DNA of 64,000 nt. Source: Portulaca oleracea. Its lineage: Eukaryota; Streptophyta; Magnoliopsida; Caryophyllales; Portulacaceae. The stretch is from the NCBI GenBank assembly GCA_029582165.1, contig CM055868.1, forward strand, positions 12,630,001-12,694,000, written 5' to 3'. Each line of letters opens with the position of its first letter. Position 1 is the first letter of the stretch. The notes under the pieces are model-generated. The model was not told where the DNA came from and made no database searches. It saw only the letters and a program-made list of their open reading frames with translations. The position numbers and the translations under genes are program-made. This document shows, piece by piece, positions 47,136 through 59,227 of the stretch.

Positions 47136-47280
47136 ACATCGCCTACCAAAGGCATCAAGAACATCGCCTACCAAAGGCATAAATAATATCGCCCACCAAA
47201 GGCATCAAAACATCGCCTACCAAAGGCATCAAGAACATCGCCTACCAAAGGCATAAATAATATCGCCTACCAAAGGCATC
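47136..47280. repeat. Minisatellite in Gypsy C left LTR
   Basis: Six copies of CATCGCCTACCAAAGGCATC-type units, 22-27 bp apart, alternate between TCAAGA and AAATAAT spacers. The same array is in the other LTR at 56659-56803. Confidence 0.9.
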
Positions 47281-49196
47281 AAAATAGTATCCTATATCAG
47301 GGAAGGAAGCCATGATCTCCTGGTCCATAACCCTGCAGGTTGTTACACACTGTGAGTTATCCCGAAACCCGCTTAACGTTTCCACTTGAATTATTTATAC
47401 AATATTCAAACTCAACTCACGACTCTCAAGTCAAACCATCCCAAGTTATCAAAACCATTAACAAAACTTCGAATAAAAGACCATCCAATTTCTCAACTCA
47501 AATAGACCAAGATCACAATCGAAACAAAAAGATTATCAAAACAGATGGTCGTATTTCCACAAAAGTCCCCTTTCGGGATGCAATTCTCAAAATAGATTAT
47601 AAACATCAAAACACATTTAAAGAGCATCCCGATGGGGATTAGAGCATAGACAATTACCTGAATAACGTCACAGTACAGCAATAAGGAGAACACACTTGAG
47701 TTCACTATCGTCACGCACTAACTCGGGCCTAGAATAAGAATAATTATCTAATCAAAACGCGTTCTAACGAAGTTAGTATTAACTATCAACTACCTAACCC
47801 ATCCCCTAGGAACACTTAGGTTCCTATCAATTATGATTTACACATAACACACTCAAGGAATTATATAACAAGTTCACACATAAAATTTACTCAACAATTT
47901 TCATAAATAAAAGCAAGCAGAGGACAGATTGTAACGTTCACATAAAACGGGTCACAACTCGACTTCCCGACATTCTATGGGTCTGGTTTTGGACTTTTCG
48001 GAAACCTCAGGATGTCTACTAAAACTTCTATGTTAATGACCAATCCCATATCAGTCCCGAAGGACTCTAAAAACACCCATCTTCCCAATTGGTCCAGATC
48101 TGACAGGTTCTGGTAAAACGGTTATAACTCGAGCTATACAAATCAAACGTTCGATCCGTAAAATTCCTATGGTTCCTAACATCTAAGGGAACCTCCAGTT
48201 AAAAGGGCTCGGTTAAAAGACAACTATACTAATCGTGGTAATCCAAACTTTAGACTCTAACAAAACTGTCCGGTTTCTGCTTTTTATTTAATTAACACTT
48301 TCGGTTCTAACTTCCACCATTCGATCCTGGGGTCCTAATTTGGGCTTAAAACAGTAATTAGGGTCCGAAGTGATTAGTCTAATTCAACTAAGGTCCAACA
48401 TCAAAAATAAAACCGAACCATAAAACATGAATTCACTTTAATACCCTTTCTAATCCTAAGACATGCAAGAGATAATATTTTTACCAACATAACATGAATT
48501 ATTTATTTCAAGGTTCGAAAGATTTTAACATGGATAATTATAACATGTGGAATACTATAAAGAACATGTAAAGCTTAACTAATCAACCAAGAATCCTAAC
48601 AACTAATTTCTTTATACAAGATTAATAAAAAAAAAACAAGAATCGAACTTTAATAGTTTAACTAGCCTAACCTATTTAGTCAAGACTAAACATGAATTAA
48701 ACATGAATGAACCCTAAGAAAAATAAAAGAACATATAATATTTAACTTAATGAAACAAGAAACCTAATTAATTTTCAAGAATCAAGATTTAGCAAGAAAC
48801 GAATTACTAACAAAGATTGAATCTAATTTAAACAACCTAATTTGTAAATCAAGAATTTAACCTAGATATTAAACTTCCAATTTCGTGCATAAAATAATAA
48901 TATGGTGGTCTACATGATTCATAAAGGATATAAAGAACTATAAAGAAACACTTATAACCCTAACAACCAACTATTACAACCTAATCTAATTACAATTTAC
49001 AACATAAAATTACATATAACAAATAAACAAATTACACATAATTACAATTAAGAACAAGATTACATATAATTTTCCTAATTACAAAACTAATAATACAATT
49101 CAATAATTATAAAAACAATTAAATTTTTGAAATTAAGAACAGAAAAGAAAAAGGAAAAAGAAAAGGAAAAATAACAAAACAATATAGAAAAGCAGT

Positions 49197-49690
49197 TAGG
49201 GTTTTTACGATTAGGGTTTTACGTAGGGTTGCAGGGGGGGTTTTCTTGTCGGTCTGCGTAGGGCGCGAGGCGTGTCGTCGAGACAAAGCGCGGGGGCGCG
49301 GGTGGTTGTCGGAGGGAGGTGGTGGCGCGTCTCGGTTGAGCAGCAGCGATCAAGCCACGACCACCGTGTCTCTTCGATCGTGGGCGTGCGGCAGGCAAGG
49401 AGGGGCGGTGGCGACTCGGTGGTGGCGAGTCGGTGGTGGCCTGAGTGGCGGCGCGACGGCGGGAGTGGGCGGCGGTGTGCGAGTCAGGAGAGAGACAGAG
49501 AGATCGAGAGGGAGGAAGAGAAAAGAGAAAGAAAGAAAGAGAGATGGCTGCGGTGGTTTCCGGCGATTCCCGGCGGTGGCGGCGGCGCGGCGCGGAGGTG
49601 GGCGGCTGCTGCGCAGGGGGAGAGAGAGAGAGAGAGAGAGAGAGGGAAGGCTAGGGTTAGGGTTTAGGGTTTGAAGATTAGGGTTTGAGG
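49197..49690. repeat. Telobox-like and GA-repeat sequence in Gypsy C LTR
   Basis: TTAGGGTTTTTACG and TAGGGTTTTACG occur at about 49197-49222, and AGGGTTAGGGTTTAGGGTTT at about 49654-49673, just after a GA-dinucleotide run (49621-49642). These flank a GC-rich purine-biased island. The matching block in the other LTR is at 58739-59262, with a longer GA run. Confidence 0.8.
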
Positions 49691-50118
49691 AAGGGAGAAA
49701 AAGAGGGGTTTTATATCATCCAACAATTTAGGTCCAATTAATCTAATCCTAATCCTAACCCAACCCAACACTAAAACAATTAAAACAAACTGATTTTTCT
49801 AAAAAAAAAAACTAATAATACTAATAATAGTAATAATAATACTAATACTAATAATAATATTAATCACATAGCGAATAATATTCACGTAATTAATCACATA
49901 ACTCAATAATATTAATAGTAATACTAATAAAAAATAATAAAAAAAAAGTAAAACTAATAATACCAAACCCATGAAATTACCGATATACCCTTGTTAGTCT
50001 CTCACGATCCTACGAGCTCAAGTGTTAGCAAAAATAAACACAAACGAATAATAATAAATAACGAAGTCAAACCTAATTTACTAACGACGTCATGGTCAAC
50101 ATCTTTGGATTTTTCGGG

Positions 50119-50270
50119 GTTTTACATCATTACCTTCTTAAAAGAAGTTTCGTCCTCGAAACTTAAACTTAACCCTAACGGTCCGGTAAGGAAACTAACG
50201 GTTCCATTCCTCCTAAAACTCGAGGTTTTACATCATTACCTTCTTAAAAGAAGTTTCGTCCCCGAAACTT
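50119..50270 (-). repeat. Duplicated polypurine-tract/LTR junction of Gypsy C
   Basis: A block of about 47 bp holds CGAAACTTCTTTTAAGAAGG and the first bases of the LTR (TGTAAAACC). It occurs twice, at 50119-50165 and 50224-50270. The element thus has two candidate second-strand priming sites about 105 bp apart. The sequence includes the palindrome CTTCTTTTAAGAAG. Confidence 0.85.
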
Positions 50271-50278
50271 GACGCGCT

Positions 50279-51322
50279 TTAGGCTTGGAACAAGTGAGGG
50301 TACTTCTTCCTCATTTCGTCTTCTGTTTCCCAGGTTGCTTCCGTTGTGGTATGATTTGCCCATCGTACTTTTACCAAGGGAACTACTTTCCTCCTAAGCT
50401 GCTTCTCCCTACGGTCTAGTATCTCTAGCGGTTGCTCTTCATAACTCAGATCTTCTTGCAGTTGAAGCGGCTCGGGATCGATCACGTGAGTCGGGTCCGG
50501 AACGTATTTCCTGAGTTGTGACACATGGAAAACATTGTGCACTCTTGGAAGTTCTCCTGGCAGCTGTAACTTGTAGGCAACCTCTCCGATGCGTTCCAAG
50601 ATTGGATATGGCCCGATAAACCTTGGTGTCAACTTCCCCGACTGGCCGAATCTCATAACTCCTTTCGTGGGTGAAACCCGTAAAAACACATACTCTCCTA
50701 CTTCTAACTCCAAAGGTCTTCTCCTTCTGTCAGCATAACTCTTTTGTCGACTTTGTGCTGCCTTCATCTTGTCTTGAATGATCCGAACCTTCTGAGTAGT
50801 GGCCTGTATTAGGTCCGGTCCGATCGTTAGGGCTTCATCGATGTCCTGCCAACATAGGGGAGTTCTACATCTCCTTCCATACAAAGCTTCGAAGGGTGAC
50901 ATCCCTATACTAGTATGGTAACTGTTGTTGTAGGAGAACTCAATGAGAGTCAACTCGTCATCCCATGAGTCCTTGAAATCCAATGCGCATGCTCGTAACA
51001 TATCTTCGAGGGTTTGGATAGTCCTCTCTGTCTGCCCATCTGTAGCTGGGTGAAAAGCGGTGCTAAACTTGAGCTTTGTACCAAATGCCTCTTGTAACTT
51101 TTTCCAAAAACCAGACTGGAATCTGGTGTCTCTATCTGAGACTATAGAACTGGGTACTCCGTGTAACCTTACAATCTCCCTTACATAGGCTTGAGCTAGC
51201 TGATCTAGGGACCAGTTGTTGGCGATGGCTAGGAAATGAGCTGACTTGGTCAAACGATCTACAATCACCCATATTGCATTGTGTTTCCGCCTGGTCCTTG
51301 GTAGACCTATCACAAAATCCAT
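50279..51322 (-). pseudogene. Gypsy C integrase core and chromodomain (open segment)
   Basis: 347 open codons. The integrase catalytic core shows '[10 protein letters not shown]', '[12 protein letters not shown]' and '[20 protein letters not shown]'. The C-terminal '[19 protein letters not shown]' is followed by a chromodomain: '[15 protein letters not shown]' and '[18 protein letters not shown]'. Such chromodomains direct integration to certain chromatin in chromoviruses. It is separated from the upstream zinc-finger part by a single stop at 51335-51337. Confidence 0.93.
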
Positions 51323-51334
51323 TGATATCGAATC

Positions 51335-51736
51335 TCATTTCCACTCAGGGACGTCTAACGGTTGCAGAAGTCTGGCTGGTCGTTGATGCTCTGCCTTGAG
51401 TCGCTGGCATGTAAGGCACTTTGCCACAAAGTCTGCCACTTCTTGTTTCATATTACTCCACCAGAACATCTGTTTCAGGTCTTTGTACAACTTATTTCCC
51501 CCTAGATGCACTGAATATGGCGTATTGTGCCCCTCTTCTAAGATCTTTCTTTTCAGCTCCTCCATATTAGGTATGCAGATGCGATTATGGAATCGTAACG
51601 TACCATCTTCATGGATCACAAAACCAGGGGTTTTCCCCTGCAAAACTTCCTCCCGTATCTTGACAAGCTGCAAATCCAGCTCTTGAGTCCTCTTGATCTC
51701 TTCCATAAGGGTAGGTTGCAACTCCATGGCATTCAA
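51335..51736 (-). pseudogene. Gypsy C integrase zinc-binding part
   Basis: Contains the HHCC finger: 'HNTPYSVHLGGNKLYKDL' then 'CLTCQRLKAEHQ'. It ends at a TGA where relatives have Trp in 'PEWKWDSI', a single TGG-to-TGA change. It overlaps the end of the RNase H frame by four bases, which marks a frameshift in the ancestral continuous pol. Confidence 0.9.
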
Positions 51737-52713
51737 TCTGACTTTCTTCCTGGTGTTACCACATTAATCTCCAATCTCCTAAACTCCTCGCACAACTCGT
51801 GCGGCATCATCATCAAGTGGTTTATAGCAGGATACGGTCTTCTACTCAGGGCATCAGCCACTACATTGGCCTTTCCGGGATGATATTGGAAGTTTACATC
51901 ATAGTCGTTCAAAAATTCCAGCCATCGAGTCTGCCTAAGATTTAGCTCTTTCTGGGTAAAAAGGTATTTCAAACTCTGATGATCAGTGAACACCTCGCAG
52001 TGTACTCCATAAAGGTAGTGTCGCCAAATCTTAAGTGCAAAAACCACTGCTGCCAACTCCAGGTCATGAGTGGGGTAGTTCTTCTCATGCGTCTTCAGTT
52101 GCCTGGATGCATATGCAATCACCTTCCCATCCTGCATGAGTACACAACCCAATCCACCATGCGATGCGTCACTGTACATAACAAAACCCTCGTTCCCTTG
52201 AGGTAAAGTGAGAATAGGGGTTGAGGTAAGCCTCTTCTTCAACTCCTGGAATGCTTGCTCACATTTTTCCGACCATGCGAACTTCATTGACTTCCGAGTC
52301 AAATTGGTCAACGGGGTGGCGATTTTCGAGAAATCTTGCACGAACTTCCTATAATACCCTGCCAAGCCCAGAAAACTCCTAACCTCCGTGGAATTCTTCG
52401 GTGTCGGCCGCTTGGTGATGGCCTCCACCTTTTGGGGGTCTACTGCCACTCCTTCCTTGGACACCACATGTCCTAAGAAAGCTACTTGTTCCAACCAAAA
52501 CTCACACTTCTTAAGCTTCGCATAAAGCTCGTTGCTCCGTAGAGTCGTCAATACTTCTCTCAGATGATTCGCATGCTCCTCTCGTGTTCCTGAATATACC
52601 AATATGTCGTCGATGAACACCACTACAAACTTATCCAGGAACGGCTCGAACACTCTGTTCATCAAATCCATGAAGGCGGCTGGGGCATTTGTAAGCCCAA
52701 AAGGCATTACCAC
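51733..52713 (-). pseudogene. Gypsy C reverse transcriptase (C-terminal part) and RNase H
   Basis: 326 open codons. RT motifs are '[20 protein letters not shown]' and the catalytic '[11 protein letters not shown]'. Then come the connection segment '[15 protein letters not shown]' and RNase H with '[17 protein letters not shown]', '[20 protein letters not shown]', '[13 protein letters not shown]' and '[10 protein letters not shown]'. The N-terminal part of RT lies beyond frameshifts in the next entry. Confidence 0.93.
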
Positions 52714-53384
52714 GAACTCATAATGGCCATACCGAGTTCGGAATGCGGTTTTAGAGATATCTTCTTCGCGAATTCTTAGCGGTGATAACGACCTCGAGTC
52801 TATCTTAGAAAGCGTTGTTGCTCCTCATAGTCGAAAAGATCATCAATACGAGGTAGAGGGTAACGATTTTTGACGGTAATCTTGTTCAACTCCCGATAAT
52901 CGATGCACAACCTCATGCTACCATCCTTTTTCTTCACGAACAGTATAGGTGCTCCCCATGGTGACGTGTTGGGTCGTATATATCCCTTTTCTAATAGCTC
53001 GTCCAGCTAAGTCTTCAACTCCTTAAGCTCTGCGGGCGCCATGCGATATGGGGCTTTTGAAACAGGTGCGGCCCCAGGCTCCAAATCGATGCAGAAATCT
53101 ACTTCCCTGATTGGAGGCAAGCCCGGGATCTCCTCCGGAAATACATCAGGATACTCCCGCACTACCGGGATATTCTCAATCGTAAGCTCCTCCGCCTTGG
53201 TGTCGATTATGTTGCATAGAAACCCTTCACAACCTTGGCCCAACAACTTCTGAGCCTTGAGGGCAAAGATGATCCGCACACTCTGAAGATGCCTATCACT
53301 CCAATGCACTACCTTCTTTCCGTTTGGTCCCATTAAGGTCACTTTTTGCTTATAACAATCTATCTGGGCCCTATATTTTGCTAA
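52714..53384 (-). pseudogene. Gypsy C protease-RT junction and RT N-terminus, broken
   Basis: Open codons from 53342 to 53007 carry the RT lead-in 'VVREYPDVFPEEIPGLPPIR' and 'FCIDLEPGAAPVSKAPYRMA'. They stop at a TAG in 'ELKT*LDELL' (CAG to TAG). The fingers part continues in frame ('[20 protein letters not shown]', '[10 protein letters not shown]') to about 52825. There, several small indels near 52790-52835 destroy the segment before 'MPFGLTNAP'. Confidence 0.88.
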
Positions 53385-54310
53385 CTAGTCCATCCCCAAA
53401 ATAACGTCGAACTCCATTAGGTCAAACATATAAAGGTCGGCCTCAAACTCCTGTCCTGCTATCACTATAGGACATCCACCATATAACTCTCCACAACTAA
53501 TGGTATCCCCAGTGGGTAGGGCTACCGACATAGGCTTACTATTCTCCGAGGGTTTCATCTTAGCCTTCTCTACTATAGCTCGTCCAACAAAATAATGACT
53601 AGCACCAGAATCAAATAAAACAGAGACATTGTAGAGGTGGAGAGAGAAGGTACCCGTCACAACGTCTGCTTCATTCTCAGCCTCTTCTTTCCTCATTACG
53701 TATACTCGTCCTCCTACGTTGCGCGGCGGTTGTTGTTGCAGACGAGGCGGGTTTGCTGGCCTCCCTCGGTTATTCTGATTTCCACCAGATCCACCTTGGT
53801 TTTGCTGTTGTGGCCTTTGGTTCCCATTATAGCCTCCCCGGTTTTGATATGTTGTCTGCGGGGCTCTCCAACTCCCGTTATTCCCATTGTTTCCATTATT
53901 TCCGTTGCTTCCATTGTTCCCTCCATTTCGCCATTTGCCGAGGCAGCGTGCTGATGTTGGAAACTCCCGCAGTTGAAACATCCTCCTCGCACGTTCCTTG
54001 CTCTACAATCCCGTGGATAATGGCCTGGTCGACCACAAACCTTGCAGATTGGAATATTCGATGGCCTTTGCCCCGAAGACTGGTTTCCCTGCCAGTTGTT
54101 AGGGTGGAACCTCTTCTTCTGATAATGTTGAGGTGGGTTAAAACGGGGTGGCTCTTTCCTCTTTTGCCCCTGTATGCCTAACTGTCGTTCCATGTCATGC
54201 ATCACCCTTCTACAGTGAGGGCAACGTTGGCGTATTGCGGTAAGGCGTGAACTCGCGATGACATGCGATCCACGAATCTTGCGATTCGATCCATCCCGAA
54301 AGCAGTCCAT
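53385..54310 (-). pseudogene. Gypsy C gag C-terminus and protease
   Basis: Two overlapping frames. The frame from 54310 has the zinc knuckle 'CKVCGRPGHYPRDC' and 'GGCFNCGSFQHQ'. A frameshift near 53950 moves the reading to the frame 53981-53385. This has an Asn/Gly-rich spacer (NGN repeats), then the aspartic protease 'VSVLFDSGASHYFVGRAI' and 'EFDVILGMD'. The stop at 53384-53386 replaces the Trp of the usual 'LGMDWL' motif (TGG to TAG). Confidence 0.9.
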
Positions 54311-54951
54311 CCTTATTCGGTGGCTACCAGCGGTCTGGCAAACCGAGATAGTTCGGTGAACTTTGCAAAGTAGGTGAGCACGCTAGTTTCCCCTTGACGC
54401 AGATTCATGAATTCTTTTTCTTTCGCCTTCTGGAGAGAAATTGGGTAAAATCGATCCCTTAGCACAATCTTAAAGCGGTTCCAGTCGAAACCCCGTTCAG
54501 TCCTTATTTCCTTCACACTGGCCCACCACAAATCGGCCTCTTCCTTCAGGTGGTAAGCAGCAAAGTCCACCCTTAACTCCTTAGGACAGTGTGTGGTGTC
54601 GAAAATCTTCTCAATCTCCCTAACCCAATCTTCAAAGACCTTGGGGTCAGCTACCCCGGTGTAAGTGGGCGGGTTGAAGCTATTGAACCTTTGGAGGAGA
54701 GCGGAGGGATCATTTTCCCTTTCTCCTCCTTGTCGATCCACCACCCTCTTCAGTAGATCCTCGTGCTTGTTAAGCATCTCAATCATCAATAAGCTGGCTA
54801 GGTCGTTTCCCGGTGCTGTTGCACTCGGCCCGGATATCAAGTGAGGAAGGCGCTGACGCAGTTCAGTCGCGGTTTGAGGGCGCTGTTCGGCTGCAGCTTG
54901 CGGGCGCTCCCGATTACCGTGGTTGGGTTGAGATCCGTTCACGTCCGACAT
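54311..54951 (-). pseudogene. Gypsy C gag N-terminal (capsid) part
   Basis: Starts 'MSDVNGSQPNHGNRERPQAA' and has the retrotransposon gag domain: 'PPTYTGVADPKVFEDWV', 'VDFAAYHLKEEADLWW', 'FKIVLRDRFYPISLQKAKEK', 'EFMNLRQGETSVLTYFAKF'. It stops at 54313 and is followed directly by the next gag segment, so gag was once continuous. Confidence 0.92.
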
Positions 54952-55328
54952 CCTGGTTCAAAGGGTCGATTTAGACTACTTAAGGGTTTTCCAATCCATT
55001 GTCTCAACATCATACTAGAGGTAACTACTTGGTCCTGTCTTCTCAAAGGGTGCTAAACAATACGAAATTGTAATTCTATTTCACCAAGTAATTTCTTATG
55101 TCATCAATTTATTTCATGAATTTTCATCACATATTGAAAGGTCACATATATACCAGTATCACAAAACAAAATTTCTATGCACACCAATGTAATCATATGT
55201 ACAATATCCCCCATCGGGGCAAATACCCAAAAGAAACAACATACCAATATCCAGATTATATCACAGTTCAACAGAAATATAAACGTAACAGCTATACACT
55301 ACTACTCAACACATCGTGGCCATCCCAC

Positions 55329-55989
55329 TCAGATGATCCTCCTGCATCGAGGGTTCTTCCTCGCTGAAACTGGAGTCCACTCGGGATCACTCGTCTCATC
55401 CCCCGAGCCCTCCTCGGGGTTTTCTCCTGTCCCCCGGTCCACCTCATCCTCCTCCTCGGGCGGGATCTCATGCTCGGGCTCGACGGCGGGTGCAGCCGTG
55501 ACCCTAGAGGTTACCTCGGGCTCGGAATCCTGGGCGCCGTCCTCTGTGGGATCCTCCTCCAGATCTTCTTCAAGGTCATCCTCATGATCCTCAACTGGTG
55601 CAGGAGCGGGGTTCACTTAGACCCTCTCTACTCGGCGCATCCCAATCCGGGTGATCCTAGAAAAGACCCCCGGGATTCGATGCTCCAGCTCTACCCGGTA
55701 CCTCTGACACCAACAGCACGGGTGTGGGTACCCCTCCTCGGAAGCGAGGTGGCGGCAACGGCCACGCGGCATGGCCCCACCAGGGATCGTCTCGTAAGGT
55801 GAGTAGAAAAGCGTTGGCCTGAGCTTCCTCGTTGCCACGCAAGCAAGAGTTTGGGACATCCTTGGTGTAACAGTCGATCTCATCGTAGAAATTCAGCATG
55901 TGGGTTCCCAAGTACCCACCAGGAGGAATGGGTGTGTAGCGGTAGAAGCACCGCGTGGGGTGCTGGTGACAGTGTGTGCGTTGTGCCAT
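55329..55989 (-). pseudogene. Extra leader ORF of Gypsy C, upstream of gag
   Basis: Between the primer site and gag lies protein-like sequence in sense orientation. It begins at ATG 55989 ('MAQRTHCHQHPTRCFYRYTP', 'GGYLGTHMLNFYDEIDCYTK'). The reading moves to another frame near 55850 ('LACVATRKLRPTLFYSPYET', 'RYRVELEHRIPG'). After one stop (55617-55619) it continues in that frame into a very acidic tail ('DHEDDLEEDLEEDPTEDG'). The total is about 220 codons. No known domain could be named. Codon-like constraint is suggested by long open stretches in GC-richer DNA than the LTR. Confidence 0.5.
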
Positions 55990-56160
55990 CCTACAAGGTC
56001 AGAACGCATTACACATAAAATACTGATGATATAATCAAAAATATTTAGGAAAAAGCATGAAACCATTTTCCCCCATCCTACGCTCATCACTCCGAACTTA
56101 GCTTCCTAGGGTCCATCTAAACCTAAAGGACTCTGAGGAGCTACTAGGTCGCAACCCAGA

Positions 56161-56172
56161 GCTCTGATACCA
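56161..56172 (-). promoter_or_regulatory. Primer-binding site of Gypsy C
   Basis: TGGTATCAGAGC on the minus strand, complementary to the initiator methionine tRNA 3' end, three bases after the LTR. Confidence 0.9.
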
Positions 56173-56175
56173 TTC

Positions 56176-59172
56176 TGTAACGCCCCGGAAATTCAATTAT
56201 AAAAAGTCAAAGTCAAACTAACGTTAACAGACAAAACTTAGCGGAAGACTTCAAATTTAGTTTGGGCGTCACTGCCGTACCCCCGAAGGAATACAAGGCA
56301 AGAAAGGAAAAGACAACTGTCTCCTAACGGTAACTACTAACAACTCCAAAACAAAACTTTAAGATTTCAAAACGAAAGCAATATAACAAGATTCAAGAAC
56401 TTCTAGACTCGTCGTCCTCACTTCTAATTCCCGTCCCCAGCATTTAGATCTTCACCTGAAAACAAAACATTTCAAAAATGAGGGGGAAATCTCAATAATG
56501 TCTACCCCTAACGTTTAAAACAGTTTAAGTTCATTTCAATTCATTTTGGGGAGAGGGATCAAATCAAACGTTTTACAAACCTTTAATCCCATACTGTTTC
56601 CTCAACCCATCCAATCCATATTTTAATTTGCGGGCGGGATACTAAATCCCTTAAAGTAACATCGCCTACCAAAGGCATCAAGAACATCGCCTACCAAAGG
56701 CATAAATAATATCGCCCACCAAAGGCATCAAAACATCGCCTACCAAAGGCATCAAGAACATCGCCTACCAAAGGCATAAATAATATCGCCTACCAAAGGC
56801 ATCAAAATAGTATCCTATATCAGGGAAGGAAGCCCTGATCTCCTGGTCCATAACCCTGCAGGTTGTTACACCTGCACAACAGGTTATCCCCCGAAACCCG
56901 CTTAACGTTTCCACTTGAATTATTTATACAATATTCAAACTCAACTCACGACTCTCAAGTCAAACCATCCCAAGTTATCAAAACCATTAACAAAACTTCG
57001 AATAAAAGACCATCCAATTTCTCAACTCAAATAGACCAAGATCACAATCGAAACAAAAAGATTATCAAAACAGATGGTCGATTTTCCAAAAGTCCCTTTC
57101 GGGATGCAATTCTCAAAATAGATTATAAAACATCAAAACACATTTAAAGAGCATCCCGATGGGGATTAGAGCATAGACAATTACCTGAATAACGTCACAG
57201 TACAGCAATAAGGAGAACACACTTGAGCTCACTATCGTCACGCACTAACTCGGGCCTAGAATAAGAATAATTATCTAATCAAAACGCGTTCTAACGAAGT
57301 TAGTATTAACTATCAACTACCTAACCCATCCCCTAGGAACACTTAGGTTCCTATCATTTATAATTTACACTTAACACACTCAAGGAATTATATAACAACT
57401 TCACACATAAAATTTACTCAACAATTTTCATAAATAAAAGCAAGCAGAGGACAGATTGTAACGTTCACATAAAACGGGTCACAACTCGACTTCCCGACAT
57501 CCTATGGGTTTGGTTCTGGACTTTTCGGAAACCTCGGGATGTCTACTAAAACTTCTATGTTAATGACCAAGCCCATATCAGTCCCAAATAACTCTAAAAA
57601 CACCCATCTTCCCAATTGGTCCAGATCTGACAGGTTCTGGTAAAACGATTATAACTCGGGCTATACAAATCAAACGTTCGATTCGTAAAATTCCTATGGT
57701 TCCTAACATCTAAGGGAACCTCCAGTTAAAAGGGCTCGGTTAAAAGACAACTATACTAATCATGGTAATCCAAACTTTAGACTCTAACAAAACTGTCCGG
57801 TTTCCGCTTTTTATTTAATTAACACTTTCGGTTCTAACTTCCACCATTCGATCCTGGGGTCCTAATTTGAGCTTAAAACAGTAATTAGGGTCCGAGGTGA
57901 TTAGTCTAATTCAACTAAGGTCCAACATCAAAAATAAAACCGAACCATAAAACATGAATTCACTTTAATACCCTTTCTAATCCTAAGACATGCAAGAGAT
58001 AATATTATTACCAACCTAACATGAATTATTTATTTCAAGGTTCGAAAGATTTTAACATGGATAATTATAACATGTGGAATACTATAAAGAACATGTAACG
58101 CTTAACTAATCAACCAAGAATCCTAACAACTAATTTCTTTATACAAGATTAATCAAAAAAAAAAACAAGAATTAATAAACAAGAATCGAACTTTAATAGT
58201 TTAACTAACCTAACCTATTTAGTCAAGATTAAACATGAATTAAACATGAATGAACCCTAGGAAAAGTAAAAGAACATATAATATTTAACTTAATGAAACA
58301 AGAAACCTAATTAATTTTCAAGAATCAAGATTTAGCAAGAAACGAATTACTAACAAAGATTGAATCTAATTTAAACAACCTAACCTGTAAGTCAAGAATT
58401 TAACCTAGATATTAAACTTCCAATTTCGTGCATAAAATAATAATATGGTGGTCTACATGATTCATAAAGGATATAAAGAACTATAAAGAAACACTTATAA
58501 CCCTAATAACCAACTATTACAACCTAATCTAATTACAATTTACAACATAAAATTACATATAACAAATAAACAAATTACACATAATTACAATTAAGAACAA
58601 GATTACATATAATTTTCCTAATTACAAAACTAATAATACAATTCAATAATTATAAAAACAATTAAATTTTTGAAATTAAGAACAGAAAAGAAAAAGGAAA
58701 AAGAAAAGGAAAAATAACAAAACAATATAGAAAAGCAGTTAGGGTTTTTAGGGTTAGGGTTTTACGTAGGGTTGCAGGGGGGTTTTTCTTGGCGGTGCAG
58801 GTGGGCCGGTGGCGTCGAGGCGAGGCGATCGTCGAGGCGAGGCGGCGATCGCAGGTGGTTGTCGGAGGGAGGTGGTGGCGCGTCTCGGTTCGAACAGCAG
58901 CAGTCAAGCACATCCACTGGTGTCTCTTCGACTGTGGGCGTGCGACGGCGGCAAGGAGGGGCGGTGACGACTCCGGTGGTGACGGCGAGTCGCTGGTGGT
59001 GGCCTGAGTGGCGGCGCGACGGCGGGAGTGGGCGGCGGTGTGCGAGTCAGGAGAGAGACAGAGAGATCGAGGGGGAGGAAGAGAAAAGAGAAGGAAAGAA
59101 AGAGAGATGGCTGTGGTGGTTTCCGGCGATTCCCGGCGGTGGCGGCGTGAGGTGTGGCGAGGCTGCTTGGGG

Positions 59173-59227
<55 letters not shown>

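Larger units (their letters stand above)
46653..50126 (-). repeat. 3' LTR of Gypsy C
   Basis: 3,474 bp. Contains a six-copy minisatellite, TTAGGGTTT motifs and GA-repeat runs (see separate entries). ORFs within it (such as 49246-49674) are products of GC-rich simple sequence. Confidence 0.95.

Noticed and set aside
47340..47642. 100-codon + strand ORF repeated at 56863-57147
   Set aside because: It lies in both LTRs of Gypsy C, antisense to the element, and is shifted by small indels between them.
49246..49674. ORFs up to 142 codons in GC-rich DNA (and copies at 58772-59251)
   Set aside because: Low-complexity, Arg/Gly-rich frames in the LTR of Gypsy C, disrupted differently in the two LTRs.
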